A DNA stretch of 64,000 nucleotides from Adiantum capillus-veneris (taxonomy: Eukaryota > Streptophyta > Polypodiopsida > Polypodiales > Pteridaceae): the NCBI GenBank assembly GCA_014529385.2, contig CM043950.1:155356045-155420044 (forward strand), in the 5' to 3' direction. The translations under genes and the position numbers were made by a program. The notes under the pieces were generated by a model. It was not told the DNA's origin. It ran no database searches and worked only from the letters and a program-made list of their open reading frames with translations. Shown piece by piece: positions 22,861-36,700 of this stretch. Numbering within the stretch: position 1 is the stretch's first letter; each line of letters starts with the position of its first letter.

Positions 22861-23830
22861 CCAGTTAAGAAAACGATCAAAGCTATCACATGGCTAGAAT
22901 CTTTCTAGCTCAGATTTATAGGTTGCCAAAAACTATTGCCAGCGATGGAGATCCTCACATGACTAGTTTATTTTGGCAAGCCCTATTCGAGAATTTGGGA
23001 ACTAAGCTTGATTTTTCGTCAGCTTATCATCCTCAAACAGATGGTCAAAGCAAAATCACTAATTCCACTGCTTTAAACCTTCTCAAGTGCTATGTTTTGG
23101 AAAGACAATCCGAATGGGAACAGCACTTACCATTTAATACTTGAGTTTGCGTATAATAATACCATATATTCCTCAACTGGTAAAGCTCCCTTCGAAATTA
23201 TCTATGGGAAGCCACTTTTATTTCCTATTTTAGTTACCAAAGACAACATCTTTGCCGCAGACGAATTTATACGCGATACTGATACAACCTATCAACAAGT
23301 AAAACAAGCAATTCTTCGCACTTAAGAGCAGCAAAAGAGAAAAGCAGACAAGCACAGAAGAAACCTCAAACTTGAAAAAGGACAGTATGTCCTGGTTAAG
23401 TTTGAGAAAGCTCGATTAAAAAAGCGGGTCGGAAAAGCGAAAGTTGTTAAACTTTCCCATAGATTTTACGGCCCTTTTAAAATTACAGATGAAGTCAATG
23501 AAGTGACTTTTAGATTGGATTTTCCTTCTCATTAACACATCCATAATGCTTTTCATGTAAGTCTCCTCCGACCATATGTTGGTTCTCCTCCCCTGGCTCA
23601 GTACAAGAAGATCCTCTAGAAGTCCAAGAGACTGAGGAAATCCTTCAACCAGAACAGATAATACACCACTCCCAGTGACAACTAAAGTCTGGGAGACTAC
23701 ATCGAAAGTATTTAGTCAAGTTCAAAAATTACACCCAAAGTGTATGACTCAGTCAGATCTCAAAGATTACCCAAAAATCTTGCACAATTATGTTGACGAT
23801 CTACAGATAAGGTGAATTGTTTAGAACCAA
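22861..23830 (+). pseudogene. chromovirus integrase C-terminal part and chromodomain
   Basis: The reading resumes with PVKKTIKAIT and, after a 1-base shift, ARIFLAQIYRL, then SDGDPHMTSLFWQALFENLG (second catalytic Asp) and YHPQTDGQSKITN. There the usual catalytic Glu (DGQ.E) is Lys. Further on are LEFAYNNTIYSSTGKAPFEI, a GKAKVVKLSHRFYGPFKI stretch (integrase C-terminal domain), HNAFHVSLLRPY, and a chromodomain-like end with EEILQPEQIIHH and RLHRKYLVKFKNY (about 23625-23815). The chromodomain directs chromoviruses to heterochromatin. Stops near 23150, 23323 and 23680 and a frameshift near 23730 show it is dead. Confidence 0.8.
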
Positions 23831-24409
23831 GAGAGATGTAACTATGTCAGTTTTTGTAAATAATTAATTTATTTACTAGAAAATAATTATTTAAATAGTT
23901 GTGTGCACACCAGAATAGAACCAATAGTGCTAGAACCTTAGGTGCACCCAAACATGGGCCAGAGCACCTCAGGGAGACCCTAGGGAAAAATATCATGAAG
24001 CCCTAGTGATTGGGAAATCGGGCCTTCAAAAGGGGTAGACAGTAGCCTCAGATTTCAGGCTCAAAAAATTATGCACGTCCGTGCGAGCACAGGAATGAGA
24101 TGGGGTCCTTAGAACAGTGATCCTAAGGTCGGGATTCTTTTTAATAAGGCCTTAAGGTAAGCTAAATAAACTAAGTTTATTTACTTGTGCCCGGACCAAA
24201 TGGCGGGACAAGTGCGAACAAGTGATGCGGAAGCAGTGTCGGCACGGCATTATGTTGGGGAGCATCTGATGTTTTCATAAGTAGCATTCATGTGACGTGG
24301 TGAGTTTTTTGCACATTTTAATATTGGCCTAGTGAACTTTTAAAGTCAAAAGTTGAATGGTTTTTTAAGTTATAAAGTAAGTGTGCCAAGTGGCACACTT
24401 ACCCATGCA

Positions 24410-24485
<76 letters not shown>

Positions 24486-25300
24486 GCACCCTCTTCTGTA
24501 AGAGCCGCACCTCTCTCACTTGAGAGGTTGGCAGTGCACCTACCCCCCTATTGTGAGCGTGCTCTACAGACTAGAGCTTTCCATTGAAGCTTGAGGATCA
24601 GCCCTTGTGGTGTATGTGCAGTCCTTGAGCTCCCATCACCTAGAACAAGGTTTCTCTTGATCATAGGCTGCTGTGGAAGAAGATTCATCGTGAAAAGTGG
24701 AGGGAGACACTCTTTCTCTCACGCCTAGCTGCTGTAAATTCTCTGTTTTCAACCCTTAATCACCTCTATTAGGGTGAATTTCAAAGTATTTATAGAATCT
24801 CATCCTTCTCTAACTACCCTACGTATACACCAAGTTTGGTGCAATTCCATTGAAAAAAGGCCTCCATTTCGGCAGCGGAACATGCAAAGGTAACAATTTC
24901 AAGTTACGTGCAGAAAATTACAGCAAGCATATGTGTGCGTTTTGCGGGTTTCTCCTTTATGTTTCCTACAGGAAAGACTAGGTATAAAGGTGACCAATTA
25001 GCGGAAGATACACTCTCTTCCACGAGAGCTTCTGAGGAGGTTTATGGAAGATAGACTCTCGCTTACAAGAGCTTCCAAAATCTCGCGGAAGAACCCCCTT
25101 AGCAATTAGAGAGTGGTTCTTTCTCTCTCTCTCAGTCAAAAGCAACAAACAACAAAGAAAGAATAGAGGACGGGCGTTTGCCCCGTTCCTGTGCTTGTAA
25201 ATATTCTCCCTTAGTAATAAAGATATTCTCTTTATGGGGGGGACCAACCCATTTTCGGGTCCCCAATGATGTGTCAACCTCTTCTCTCTCTCATTTCAAT
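23825..25300 (+). repeat. possible 3' LTR of the split chromovirus, with (CT)n tract
   Basis: After the chromodomain, a purine run 'aaccaagagaga' (23823-23834) precedes TGTAACTATG, as a polypurine tract precedes an LTR. No matching left LTR is in the window, so the right end is unknown. The region contains a 68-base (CT)n run (24413-24482) and no supportable gene. Confidence 0.35.
24413..24482. repeat. (CT)n microsatellite
   Basis: Pure CT run of about 68 bases. Confidence 0.93.
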
Positions 25301-27640
25301 TCTCTTGAGTTTATGAATTGCACTTAGAATTAGTTTACGCTTCCGTCTTTTGTGACACGTGTCGTCCTCTTAGGACAGCCTTTCCCGTGGGCATCTCAGT
25401 CTGAGAGGCATAGCACTATCCTCTTGTGCCAGCCTAGGAGAGCAGAGATCCAATTCTGTCTCTCTCTCTCCAGTTCTTCCCTTGCCAGGAGATGGATCAG
25501 TGTTGGGGAGCACAACCCATGTTGTGGCCGCGTGAGTGATCTCATGTGCTGGACCAGTTGGCAGTGTCAGTAGCAGTTGCAGTTGTGTGTACCTCGGGTC
25601 TATCCATTGGGCATGTCACATCTATGCCGGACCACCCTTGGTCACTTGTACGAGCACATTGTTATCAGCATGGAGAGCCTTTCCCAGATCTCTCTCGAGT
25701 CTCTCTCTCATTCTTAAATGTCTTGTCTCTTTCTACCTCAGTGATCTCTCTTCTTCACAGGTGTTCCTTGTTCATGTGTTTGTCATTGCAGGTGTTCTAG
25801 ATCGGAGTAGACGTGCCCACCAGATCATGAGCCAGTTCTTGTCTTCATTGCAAGTAGCGGTGTGAGACACACCGAGCCACATCCACAAGGCAAGTGCCTA
25901 TAGCAACATCTTGAGAGAAGATCTACAACACTGAGGGAGATCCATCCATTATGCCATAACCAAAGTCCAAAAATCTCGTGTCTCGAGTCATAGAAAAAGC
26001 ATGGGTAGAAGGCAATCTGAAAGCCGCATTTAAGGAAGCACCAAACCCAATGCGTGAGGGGAAAATGACCGGAAGTCAAGCAGTTGCCGGTGGGGTTTAA
26101 GGTTGGCCTGAAATGGACAAAGTGCAGGTGCAAACCATAAGTGTGGTTCAGATCTCAATCCCACAGGTGTATAGGTGGTGGCCAACCCAAAACCAAGGGC
26201 CAGTGTGCGTGAGATGAGAAAGCCTGTAAGCAAGAGGAAAAGCATTTGGAAGGTAAACATATGCTCTAAAAGACTTTATGTTGTCTTGATGGTTTTCCAA
26301 AGGTTCCCAGGCAGATTTATTAGCCCCATTTACAAGTATCATTTACCATGTGTACCAATCCCAAGGTTTTTTTCCCTCGCCTTTGATTTCTTTGAAGCAA
26401 ACAAAACAGAAAAACAAAAAAAAAGAAACGAAAAAAAAACCACACTAACAAAACATGTTTACCAACCACGCACACCCCCGAAAACAGGTCTTGAAAGCAC
26501 GGAAATGAAACCAAAACAGAAAAACCACACACGAGCAAACATGTTGCATTCACCCATCCAACTTGCACACGCTCTTACCAAAACACACACATACACACAC
26601 ACACACACACACAACAGGCGCACGCGCACACCCAAAAGCAAGTTTGAACGCGCACACAAACAGAACACGAGAACGAACGATCAAAAAATAGGATAAAACG
26701 ACAAAGAAGGGCCAACACCCAAACCCAAAAGGAACTAGGCTCAAAGAGTTGAGGACCTGATGATGAGGAGCCTGCAGGAGGCATGAGCAAAGCCACACCT
26801 TTGTCTGTGAATGCACAGGAAGAGTGACCACATCACAAGACTGCTCCTACTAATATTGTGACAACTAGTCTCTATTATGCATGAGGATGGTAATATACAC
26901 GATTGTAATTCACAGTATGCAGCAATACACAATAGTTGAAAATGGAGCACCTTCAGGGTACAACTGGAGACCATTAAATGCGGTCAAGATCATCACCAAG
27001 GACAAGCTAGGAAAATACATCATCTAATGATGCCCTTCAACAGCTAACATTGAAGTAAAGGGATAAAGTCCAAGAGTTCAGTCATCAAAGAAAAAGCCTT
27101 CAATGTAGATATAGCCATTATCCCCTTATAGGATCTCAATTTTATTTGAGTTCACTTCGCTTCTCAGAGCAATTCACTCTGTTGCGCTTCATGGCTCTCT
27201 CTACAAGATCCTTTTGGCGCAGTGCATACTTGTCTTAAGTTCAGGCTGAGGTTAGGCTCTGGCTAAGAGTTTTGAGCCTACTGCATTCGCCTCAAAGTCG
27301 CTACCACTGGTCCCAAGAAAGCCACTATGTCACAAAGTTGCTCCACTCATCTCAAGCCACTACCTCTATGCAGCACAAGTAGGGAATGCACCAGATTTTT
27401 CAGTAATCCATTGTCCAAGGTAGTGGCCAAGAGCCCGCCCCGAGTACAACCTCATGGTATACTTGTCGCCCAATATCTACACTTTAGTGCTCTGCTTCAA
27501 CCTCTAACAGACCGATTAATATCAAATAAAACATTCAGCACAATCTAAATAATCAGTTTAAAGCACCAGCACCAAAAGCAAAACCTGACAATTCAAGAAG
27601 CACTGATCATGTTTCACTCCCAACATTGACAAACTAATCA
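25300..27640. other. region downstream of the SCD2-like gene without recognised genes
   Basis: Plus- and minus-strand frames of 60-170 codons overlap heavily and show no family resemblance. It includes an A-rich stretch (26400-26540) and a (CA)n run (26583-26614). The terminal exon and polyA region of the SCD2-like gene should lie here but could not be picked out. Confidence 0.35.
26583..26614. repeat. (CA)n microsatellite
   Basis: Short CA run. Confidence 0.9.
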
Positions 27641-27652
27641 CCGTATCCTTAC

Positions 27653-27779
27653 CGTCAACACCATCTTGAAAAGTAGAACTCTGGCTACTGCGACTGATCC
27701 AATATTGTAGCCGCTCATCTGCCATGTCCTCCTCAACAGCACTGGTCTTTGCACGGCGCCAGAAGTAGACAAGCCATGC
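27653..27779 (-). CDS. SCD2: SCD2-like exon o (last visible)
   Basis: Acceptor tattcaacag, donor GTAAGGAT. Encodes [20 protein letters not shown] and [15 protein letters not shown], ending GVD plus one base. A short terminal exon (expected to read like VE.GL.ELRKLGIE) was not found downstream. Confidence 0.9.
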
Positions 27780-30700
27780 CTGTTGAATATAAATATTATG
27801 TCAAGCTTAAACCAATAATTGAAGCAGCCCATGGTTTGTTCTCTGTAACAGAAAAAAGGAAAGATTTCCTGTTCAACTAACCTGCTTGAACTGTGTATCA
27901 TCAATCTCGTCTGCACTCAAGTCTGTGCATTCGACAACATCAACATAAATTAAAAAGAGTTTCTTTAAAAACCATAGGCATGGGTATGGGCAGAAAACAG
28001 GTTACGGCATACCAAAGGACTCTCCAAGTCTCGCACTGTCAATGCCCTTCAATGAAGTATTCTCTGCAGTTCATAAAATGACACATCAGGTACATCCACC
28101 CAGAAAAAGAAAAAAGCAGAAGTGTTCTCTACATCCACCCCAAAAAAGGGCTGGACTATCTCCACATTGCTCAAAGACATCGGACAGAGACCTTCATTCC
28201 ACTCCATCCTTCTGTATTCTTTGTAGGAGGGTTTGGTATCATTGTTTTAGTACCCAGGAAAAACTTCCTCTCATCAATTGTCCCTTACTTTAAGGTTGGT
28301 GGAATCTTGGCCAACTTAAATATTCTTTCCACTTAGTTGATCTGTTCTGTCTGACCATCCATCTGTGGATGATCAGAGGTACTTAGATTGAATTGTGTGT
28401 CTCTACGCTTGATCATATAGTAACACTTCCCGCTGTCATTGCGGAGGGTCCAGCACATGGACGCCATATCTATTACTGCTTTGTGGATTTCCACAATGCT
28501 TTTGATGCAGTAACAGAGCAAGATTGATGCATAGATTGTATCATTTAGGAGTTCCAAGTGAGATTGCATGGGGTATCTTGGCACTTTATGAGACACTGAC
28601 AGGTAGAATGCGTGTGTCAAAGGGACTACCAAAGATAGTTTACTCCAACATTGGAGTGAAGCAAGGATGTTCAATCTCCTCTACTTTTCTAGCTTTGTAT
28701 ATTGATAAGATATTAGAACATCTTGACAGAGAGGGCGATGGCCCACTTATCAGGCACTAGGATACCCTTATTGCTTTACGCAGATGATAATGTTCTCATT
28801 GCTGACTTGCCAGGGAGCTACAAGCTATGCACAGAATAGAGAGATGTCTGAACTTTGGCAAGACCAAGGTGATGATATTTAACACCGCAACACAGTGGGT
28901 GAGGGCATCAGCACCAATAGTCAGGAGGAGGTGGAGTATATAGAGTCCTACACATCTGCGAGTCATTTGTACAGGACCCTCTTTCTCTATGAGTAAGGCG
29001 GCATCTTCAGTATGGGGCATAGATTTGAGGACCTACTCTAGACCATCGTAGTCGATCTGGTCGATGTATGATGGATGGAGAGATATAGAGAGACCACTAG
29101 TCATAATGATCTATACGTAAAGCAGTAGGTGCTTTCCTCTTAGAAGAGGGTTTAGATATTAAATGAGAAGAAGTAGTAGTATACTCAGGAGAATATGATG
29201 GAGAAGAGAGATATATCTTTACTGTTCAGAAGAGAGAGAGCACATTCTTGGCCTTTGTTCTTGGCAGCCTGGTTGTTTCGGTCCGGAGACCTTGTGCACT
29301 TCATCACCTAGTTCCTTGTTTTCCTCTTGCCGGTTCTTACCTCCAACAATGTTTTCTTAATGGCATCCTCTCTTGGGGCTTCTTGAGACCGTCCATTGGA
29401 CATCTAGCAGAGTTTATAACTCTGCTAGTTGAGTTCGTACTTGCTGAAGCTCTTCTTCAACGGTTCTCCCTTGACTCGTCATGGCTCTTCTCGTATCTTC
29501 TCAGAATTATCCTCCTTTGCTCTGGTACAACTGTCACAAATGGGAGCACACATGAACAATTATAGACTAAAATAAATAGAATCTGAGACAGAGAAAGGGA
29601 GAAGATTGACACAATATTGGGGATCAGAAGATGCTCCCCCCCCTTAAAGAAACTTTATTGTCGAGGAGAATCTTTTACAAGAAGAAGAACCGGAGAAACC
29701 CCTCCATTCTTGATCTCAAACTTGATGGTAGTTTCCTTCCCATTTGGAAACTCCAGAGACAATTTCTCTGCTCAGTGTTCCTCCCATTTGCTCTCAAAGC
29801 ACAATGGCTCTACAAACCATCTCGGACTTCGTCTCCAGAATCCCTCAAGCGTAGACAGAAGCCTTCTTGCTTACATCTCACATGTAGAGTACCTACAAAA
29901 CTCAAACACGGTAGCAAACACTAGTAGAACTCATACACAGATCATCACCTATTGCTCCCGGCACGAAAAGCAACATTTTCTCGCAACGCGTCGCATGAAC
30001 TTGACCGTCATGGTAGAATCTCCTCAACACTTTCTCACAACAGGGACGTCTTGATTTTGGAGCAGCAGATCTCCAAACCGAGGCGCCAGCTCTTGCTTTT
30101 CTAGGCGGTAGGAATAGGACATGCTAGGGGGCAGCTAAAAAGAGGGGAGGGGTCGAATTGGCCAGATTTAGCCAAAAGAGGAGACCCCCTGTTTTTGACC
30201 TTTTTAAAGCAGATGGCTGCCCACTTATGCAGCTGACAGACGGACGGACACTTTTTAGAAAGGTATGGACCTATAAAAAACTCAATAAAAACTTATGAGC
30301 TGAAAACTATGCTGCACAAACACACCCCAAGCGTCCCTGGATGCAGTCAAATGCACAAATGCAATGCAAACATAGACTCCTTTATGGGAAAGCTTTTGCT
30401 TTCCGGAAAGGACCCAGAAGCATCTACATTTCTCAAAGCTTCTCAGAACCCATCTTCATTGTCATTCAAGTGCTTGCATCTTACGCGTAACTCATTCTCA
30501 GTCCGCAATTCCTCCCATCACCCACCTAACACATCAGGAATATCCACTCGGTCTCCCCCACCAAACTTACAGAACAACTCCTTAGTGTCATTTTACGTCA
30601 CCCATCACATGGCGCATCAGAGATGTCCTTTCTTGATGGCTTTCTTGTATATCTTTAGTTCCTAATCTAGCACTTCTCTTGTGCACAATTTTTTTTTTTT

Positions 30701-33700
30701 TTAAGTCCTAATTTCATTAGATAGAAATTACTTAGAAAAGAAGAAAATTGCCAATTTAGTAACACTTATTGGAGCTTTACAAACACAGATATGCTTAACA
30801 ACGGGTTCTACAAGCCCTAGGAGAGGACCATAGTTGACACGTACGGTCACGTACGACGGGTACACGTACGAAGACGTGCGGTACTAATCGAACTAAAAAA
30901 AATTAGACGTACGGTGACGTAACGTACGATGCAAAAAAAAATCATGCGTCTTACACATGATAGATCATATGAGTTATGACATCGACCTTAGTACTTAGTA
31001 CCAGGGCTAGAAACAAACATTTTTCCTAACCGATCAAAATAAGGGAAAACTTGAGTTTTCAGGTCAAAAATTTGAAGCTTTTGAGAGTAATTACACTAAA
31101 ACTTGTGTAAATTTGCTGGTTTTCTTAGAGGCAAGCTCAAAATCTAACCGGGATTTTATAATTTCAACCGGTTAAAATACACTAGACCCCGGCTTTTTTC
31201 TAACACTGCTTAGTACTAAATACTTGTAACTTAAGTCTTACAAGTTAGAACATGAAAGATCTGTCCATGGACATTGGAAACGGCAATGTCCGAAGAAAGA
31301 AGAATCATGATCTCCAAAGTGGTGGCGGCCATAGTAGATCCGCTACCCAAGCCTCATTACACATAGGTCATGGTGGTTTGAGCCAATGCAGCCATTGGGC
31401 TCTTGTTCAAATGCAGTCGAGATGCAAAACATTCCCACACCAAAAATCGCCCCGCAAAAACACAAAAAAAAAAAAAAAAAACCGGACGACTCATGTACGG
31501 AACGTACGAGTCGTACGGAACGTCCCGTACGTCGAACGTGGACAACCCTGGAGAGGACCCATTCAAAGGCAAGTGATGGATTTCTAGAGAAGCAACACTC
31601 AAAAGGACCCGTAGACACACCAATTTTCAGCTCAAGGGACTCTCCTAGATAGAGCTACAAAGATTAGTAGATCTCAACGCCCTGGAACCACTTGTAGACC
31701 ATGCCACCAACATATCTACCATCCAGGCCATTATTGTGAGGCACAGAGCAGCTCCTACGATGTCTTCTACAGAGAAGTAGATTGACACCATGGTGCAGCG
31801 GCCCATGAGGGAGTTCATGTGATAGTACTTACAAGGGTAGCCCATTGAGGAGATCAGGATTTGGTAGATAGCCACCCGCAGGCTCTACTAACTCAATTAT
31901 TTGTTTGCAATATAAAGTTTGTTACTTTAGTATTTTGTATTCGCTACAAGTGGATCATATGATGAAGATGTAAATTTATGGTCTCATAGGTCTCTAACGC
32001 CTTTTGCAGACATAATAAATATTTTCATTTCATTTCATTTATGTTAATCTTCAACAAGCCGCAATGTCTGTTGCAAAGTTTCACAACTTTCCCCTAACTG
32101 CTAGCCTATTTTTTTAATCTTGCAATCCCAAACTTAACAACGCTTGACACAAACAAGCTAACCTATTGATCAGTCTAGGTCTTGACTCTTTGCAATCACT
32201 TGATTGTGCTTGCTCAGAAGCAGCAGCTGGATGTTGTTTCCACTTTTGTAAGCATCCAGCAACATCAACACGTAGCCTAGGGTATGCACGTCTCAAGTAT
32301 CCAAGATTGTGTCAAATGGAAGCATGCATGAGACCACTATATGTGCAGCATAAAGTCATCTGTTAGATGCAGCGGAATGAATGTTTGCGCTTTGCTCAAG
32401 ATGAGTGCTCCGAACTGTGCTCAAGGTTCCTTTTAGTTCTTATGGAAGGGAGAACCTTCCGTCCTTATGGAGAGTGCTATGATCACGAACAAAGTGAGTG
32501 GATATTGTGTGTGCAAGTGTATGAGACTGAGAGAAAGAGAGAGAAGAGAGATACGACACCAGAGATGTTGTAAAACCCTCCTCCAAAGGCCCCACTCTCA
32601 TCGGCGAGAGTGGTCTACTTATCGATTGCACAATCTAGTACAAATGGTATGCATGAGACTGATGCAAGTCTAAGCTATGTCGACAATGACGACGGTGATA
32701 CCGAAGTCGATCTAAGGGCTGAAATCTGCAATCTTTCTACTGCTGTCCAAAAGCGCTATGGGCTGAAATCTGCTAATCTTCTATCTGCTGAATTCTGACT
32801 CTATGTCGATGGCGACCATGCGACGACGAAGCGCTGAAAACGTAGATGCTGAAATCTGCGTTTTCCGGGCTGAAACTGTAAACCTTGCGGAAACTGACCG
32901 TGCGGCGAGGAACTGCTACGGGAAGGTGAGATCTGCGAGGTTCGAGACTTGATCTGCGGAGTCTAACTGCTGAAAACTGAAAACGCTGGTCCTAGGGCTG
33001 ATTCTGTCGCGATAGATCTGCAAAACGCTGAGGTTGCTGGCAGATGCAAAAACGCTAGGGCTGAAAATGGAGTTTCTGTCGCCGAGGTTCTGCAAATGCA
33101 AAAACGCTAGCTGATCTGCTGTGGTCTTGTCGCCGTGGCTCTGAAAATGCAAAACACTGGCTGATCTGCAGTGTATGGTCCAAAAACGCTAGCCAAACTG
33201 CTGAGGAGCAAAAACGCTAGAGTCCTTGGGTTTTGCTGGGGTTCTGTTGAGAAGGTGCCTCTTGAGCATGTGCTCCTGCTGCCTCTTCTGCCATTTAGCG
33301 CTAACTTGGGTTTGCTTATATATTTCCGTAGCAAAATTGCCCTACCTACTTTCCTTGGAAAGTCACTTAAAAATAATAAGTGAAAAATACCAAAACTAGG
33401 GAAAATAGGCTAAATGCACTGGAAAATTCCCCTGACTGAATCTGATGGATTCTGAAGGGAATACTGATGATCATGCTGTATGCAACCAGAGGATATGCAT
33501 CTATGCTAAGTGACTGGGCATGCACGGTCTATGAACAGACTCACAAAAGTGCCAAATCACTTCTAATCTAAACTGACTGGACTGACTGAACCCTGATCAT
33601 GCTATAGCTTGTCCACGAACACATAGGGTTGGATGTGTCACATGACATCATCATTTTCAACATGTAGTTTTAAAGACGGTCTAAATGGTCATGTATAGCC

Positions 33701-36700
33701 TTGTGACATTCCAGAAAATTGAGATAATATAAAAAAGTGGCAACGGACCACTTTTGGCTTCAAAGGCTTCTCGTGCATTTTGGGTGGAGATCTCGGTGCC
33801 ATAAAACCCCCATGCCTCAAGTTCGCGGTTGGGGCAGTAAATGAGTCGTCTAATCTCCCTTTGGTGTAGCCCTGTAGCTAACCACAACTAAATCAGCCCT
33901 TTTGCTCACATCAAATCAGCCAGAAGGAGCCACGGTCGCTATGGTTGAAGTCTCAGACTTTAAACATACAGTCCCATTATTTGGTAGTCAAACTGTTGAC
34001 CTAATGAGACCTTGGTTTCCGGAAACACTGTTCCTCAAATTTGGCCATTTCTAGCCCAGAATTAAGCTACAATTCTGAGTAGAACTCATATACTTGAAGA
34101 CTTGCCACAATGTTTCTCAAATATGTTACCCGTGGTCATTATGCATGTCCAGACTTGGAAGGCTTAAATGTTGATTGTAAACAACAAAAAGACAAACAAA
34201 GACCAAGAAAACACCATTTATGGAACAGACCTAGAAATGCCTGACCCACTCGGCTTGGGCTGGGACGCCTTTGTTGAGCCATGGCAAGCATAATTGCATC
34301 TTCCACCTTCAAAGACAAGACACTAAAACTGATATGAATGCTGAACAAGTTATTGACGCTAGATCAAAGAGTATATCATCCAACCTTTAAAGATGCTAGC
34401 TCACGCAATCCTTTCTCAACAGAAAGCATGGTTTCAATGTTTCCTTCACCACTTATATCATGCAAATCCCTGGGTGACTTCACCCTTTTCTCAAAATTCG
34501 ATCCCATGTTACCTGTAAGTAAAATGTAACTTAAAAACACTAAGTAATCCCCCCGCCAAACCAACCAAAAAAATGTATAGATTTCAGACTGGAAAAGGGA
34601 CCATCTAGGGATAATTGACAAACCATCATTTAATCTCGCAATTACTTCAAAAGATTAGCAGAGTGCCTGCTGGATAATTCAGTTTGGAAACATTATTCTG
34701 GTATCTCAGAGGCAATAACAACCTTATGAAGCAAGACTAGGTAGAGTGAAAAGGAATCGAAGTGCACTAAGTACAGCTCACACAACTGAAAAATTTCAAA
34801 AAAGGCCCTCTTTCAAGTAAAAATGTCTAACCTACAATCTTTTCTGTGCATTGATTTCAAGGGCACCAAATTGAAATACTACCATCTTGGCAACAAATGC
34901 CAGGAAACTAGTTTTATCTCAACCGACGTTACATGGAAAATCATACTTATGCATAAGTGATGGACGACAATGCTTCTTGATTATTTAGTAGTTTTCCAAA
35001 TAAGAAAAGGCATCAACTCTGCAAGGCATCCAGATCCAATCCATCCATGTCTCCACAGCAAGTAAAACAAGTGGATGTACTAGCAAAACATAATCACATC
35101 ATTTGTGAAAAGGTGGCCAAAACAGCTCATTAAGCCTGTCTATAGGTTACTGTAAACGTGAAACACGGTGTCTGTACGAATATATTATAAGAATCAAGTT
35201 TTTCAAACATCTTGTTGCACTAATGACTTGGTATACCATCAAAACTAGGCAAATTGTATAGATACACTGATTTGTAACAAACACATCTGGGAAGTTTATG
35301 AACAGCCGCTTCAAATAATTCGTACCACATGTCAAGCATAGAAAAAAATAAAAAAAGAAATGTTTATTAGCATCTCTTAAAGGCAAAGGTGGCCCATGAG
35401 ACCAATCAAGGTACAACTGATGATGATATCTCATCATAAATAAACATGTTATGATGAGCATAATAATGTATAGTGCTGCTAAACGCTAATACAACTTATC
35501 CTATTAAAATCAAACACCATCATAGTTTCCATGGCATAAACATAACATTTCTTTCACTCTTGAATTATATGCTGTGAGCCAACGTTTACTGCCCATTGAT
35601 TTTAACTTTCTAAATCGCCATACATTGAAGCCCTAACAACTTTCCACAATATCATGGAATGTACCATAATCCATGTTTCACTTAAGACTTCTATATCCTC
35701 CGATGTCATGAGGCACCACTTTAGTGGCTGAAATAGAAGTGGCCAAAATGCTACACCATTTATCTCACACAGGGTAAATCTTTTGAAACAGCAACTAAAT
35801 ATTTCTCACATTTCAACCTACAAGCTGAACTCAAAACCAGTTCTCCCTATTCTCCTTCACCCTCTATTTGCAATTTTTCTTCTGGAATAACTTTCTATCT
35901 AAGTCAAAAGCATAAATGAACACTACATACGTGTGGGTCTAAAATCGTTTCATTCTACAAGGATGGAATGTGATAAGTCATCTTCATACTTGCAGAAGCA
36001 TAAAGTACAACGACTTACCATTTTGTTCATCTCGGTAAGGCTCCTCTCTTGCCTTTTGGCTGGCTGAAAGAACCACCTCAAGTGGAAGTGGTGCAAATGA
36101 TGACCAATATTCATGCTTTGGACCTGCGATTTCCGCATGTATTCCTTCACGAAAAACGAAACACATAAGAACTTGTATGGGCAGACTTAAGTGTGCCCCA
36201 GTCAAATCTGTGAGGCTTGCAAAACATAATTTAATTCCAGATCGGACTAAGCACATAAGTAATTAGTGATTACACCATAGGAGATAGATTATATGGAGAA
36301 CTTTTGACAGGGATACAAATAAAAATGAAACATCTAAAACCTTTTCTCCGAAGTCCATCCCAATCACTGGGTTATTTTCCTTTCTGGACCATCAGCTTTA
36401 TTTCAAAACAATAAGTAGCCACTCAGCAACACTCACATCATCAGAAACGCATGATACAGAATACAGAATCAAACAGGTAGAAATCCAAAATGGTACAGCA
36501 TGCTCTTCCCTATGGTTATTTAAAGCACTGCTTAATCCAGATTAATCTAGTCTTCAAAATAAAATCAATTAGGGATCAACTTGGAATCCACTTTGTTGAA
36601 TCGAATGCTCAATGCAAAAATAAGCTGACACGCTCTACAAAAGATTAGAAATCCAGATTTTTGTTGATTCAGAATGAATCAAGGCTTTAATACAGACCAT

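Noticed and set aside
26175-26696. A 173-residue plus-strand frame
   Set aside because: Rich in Lys, Thr and Asn from A-rich and CA-repeat DNA; overlapped by several equally long opposite frames; no domain.
27150-27215. Minus-strand VERAMKRNRVNCSEKRSE as the missing last exon of the SCD2-like gene
   Set aside because: The expected pattern is VE.GL.ELRKLGIE...; only the first three residues fit, and no acceptor in the right phase precedes it.
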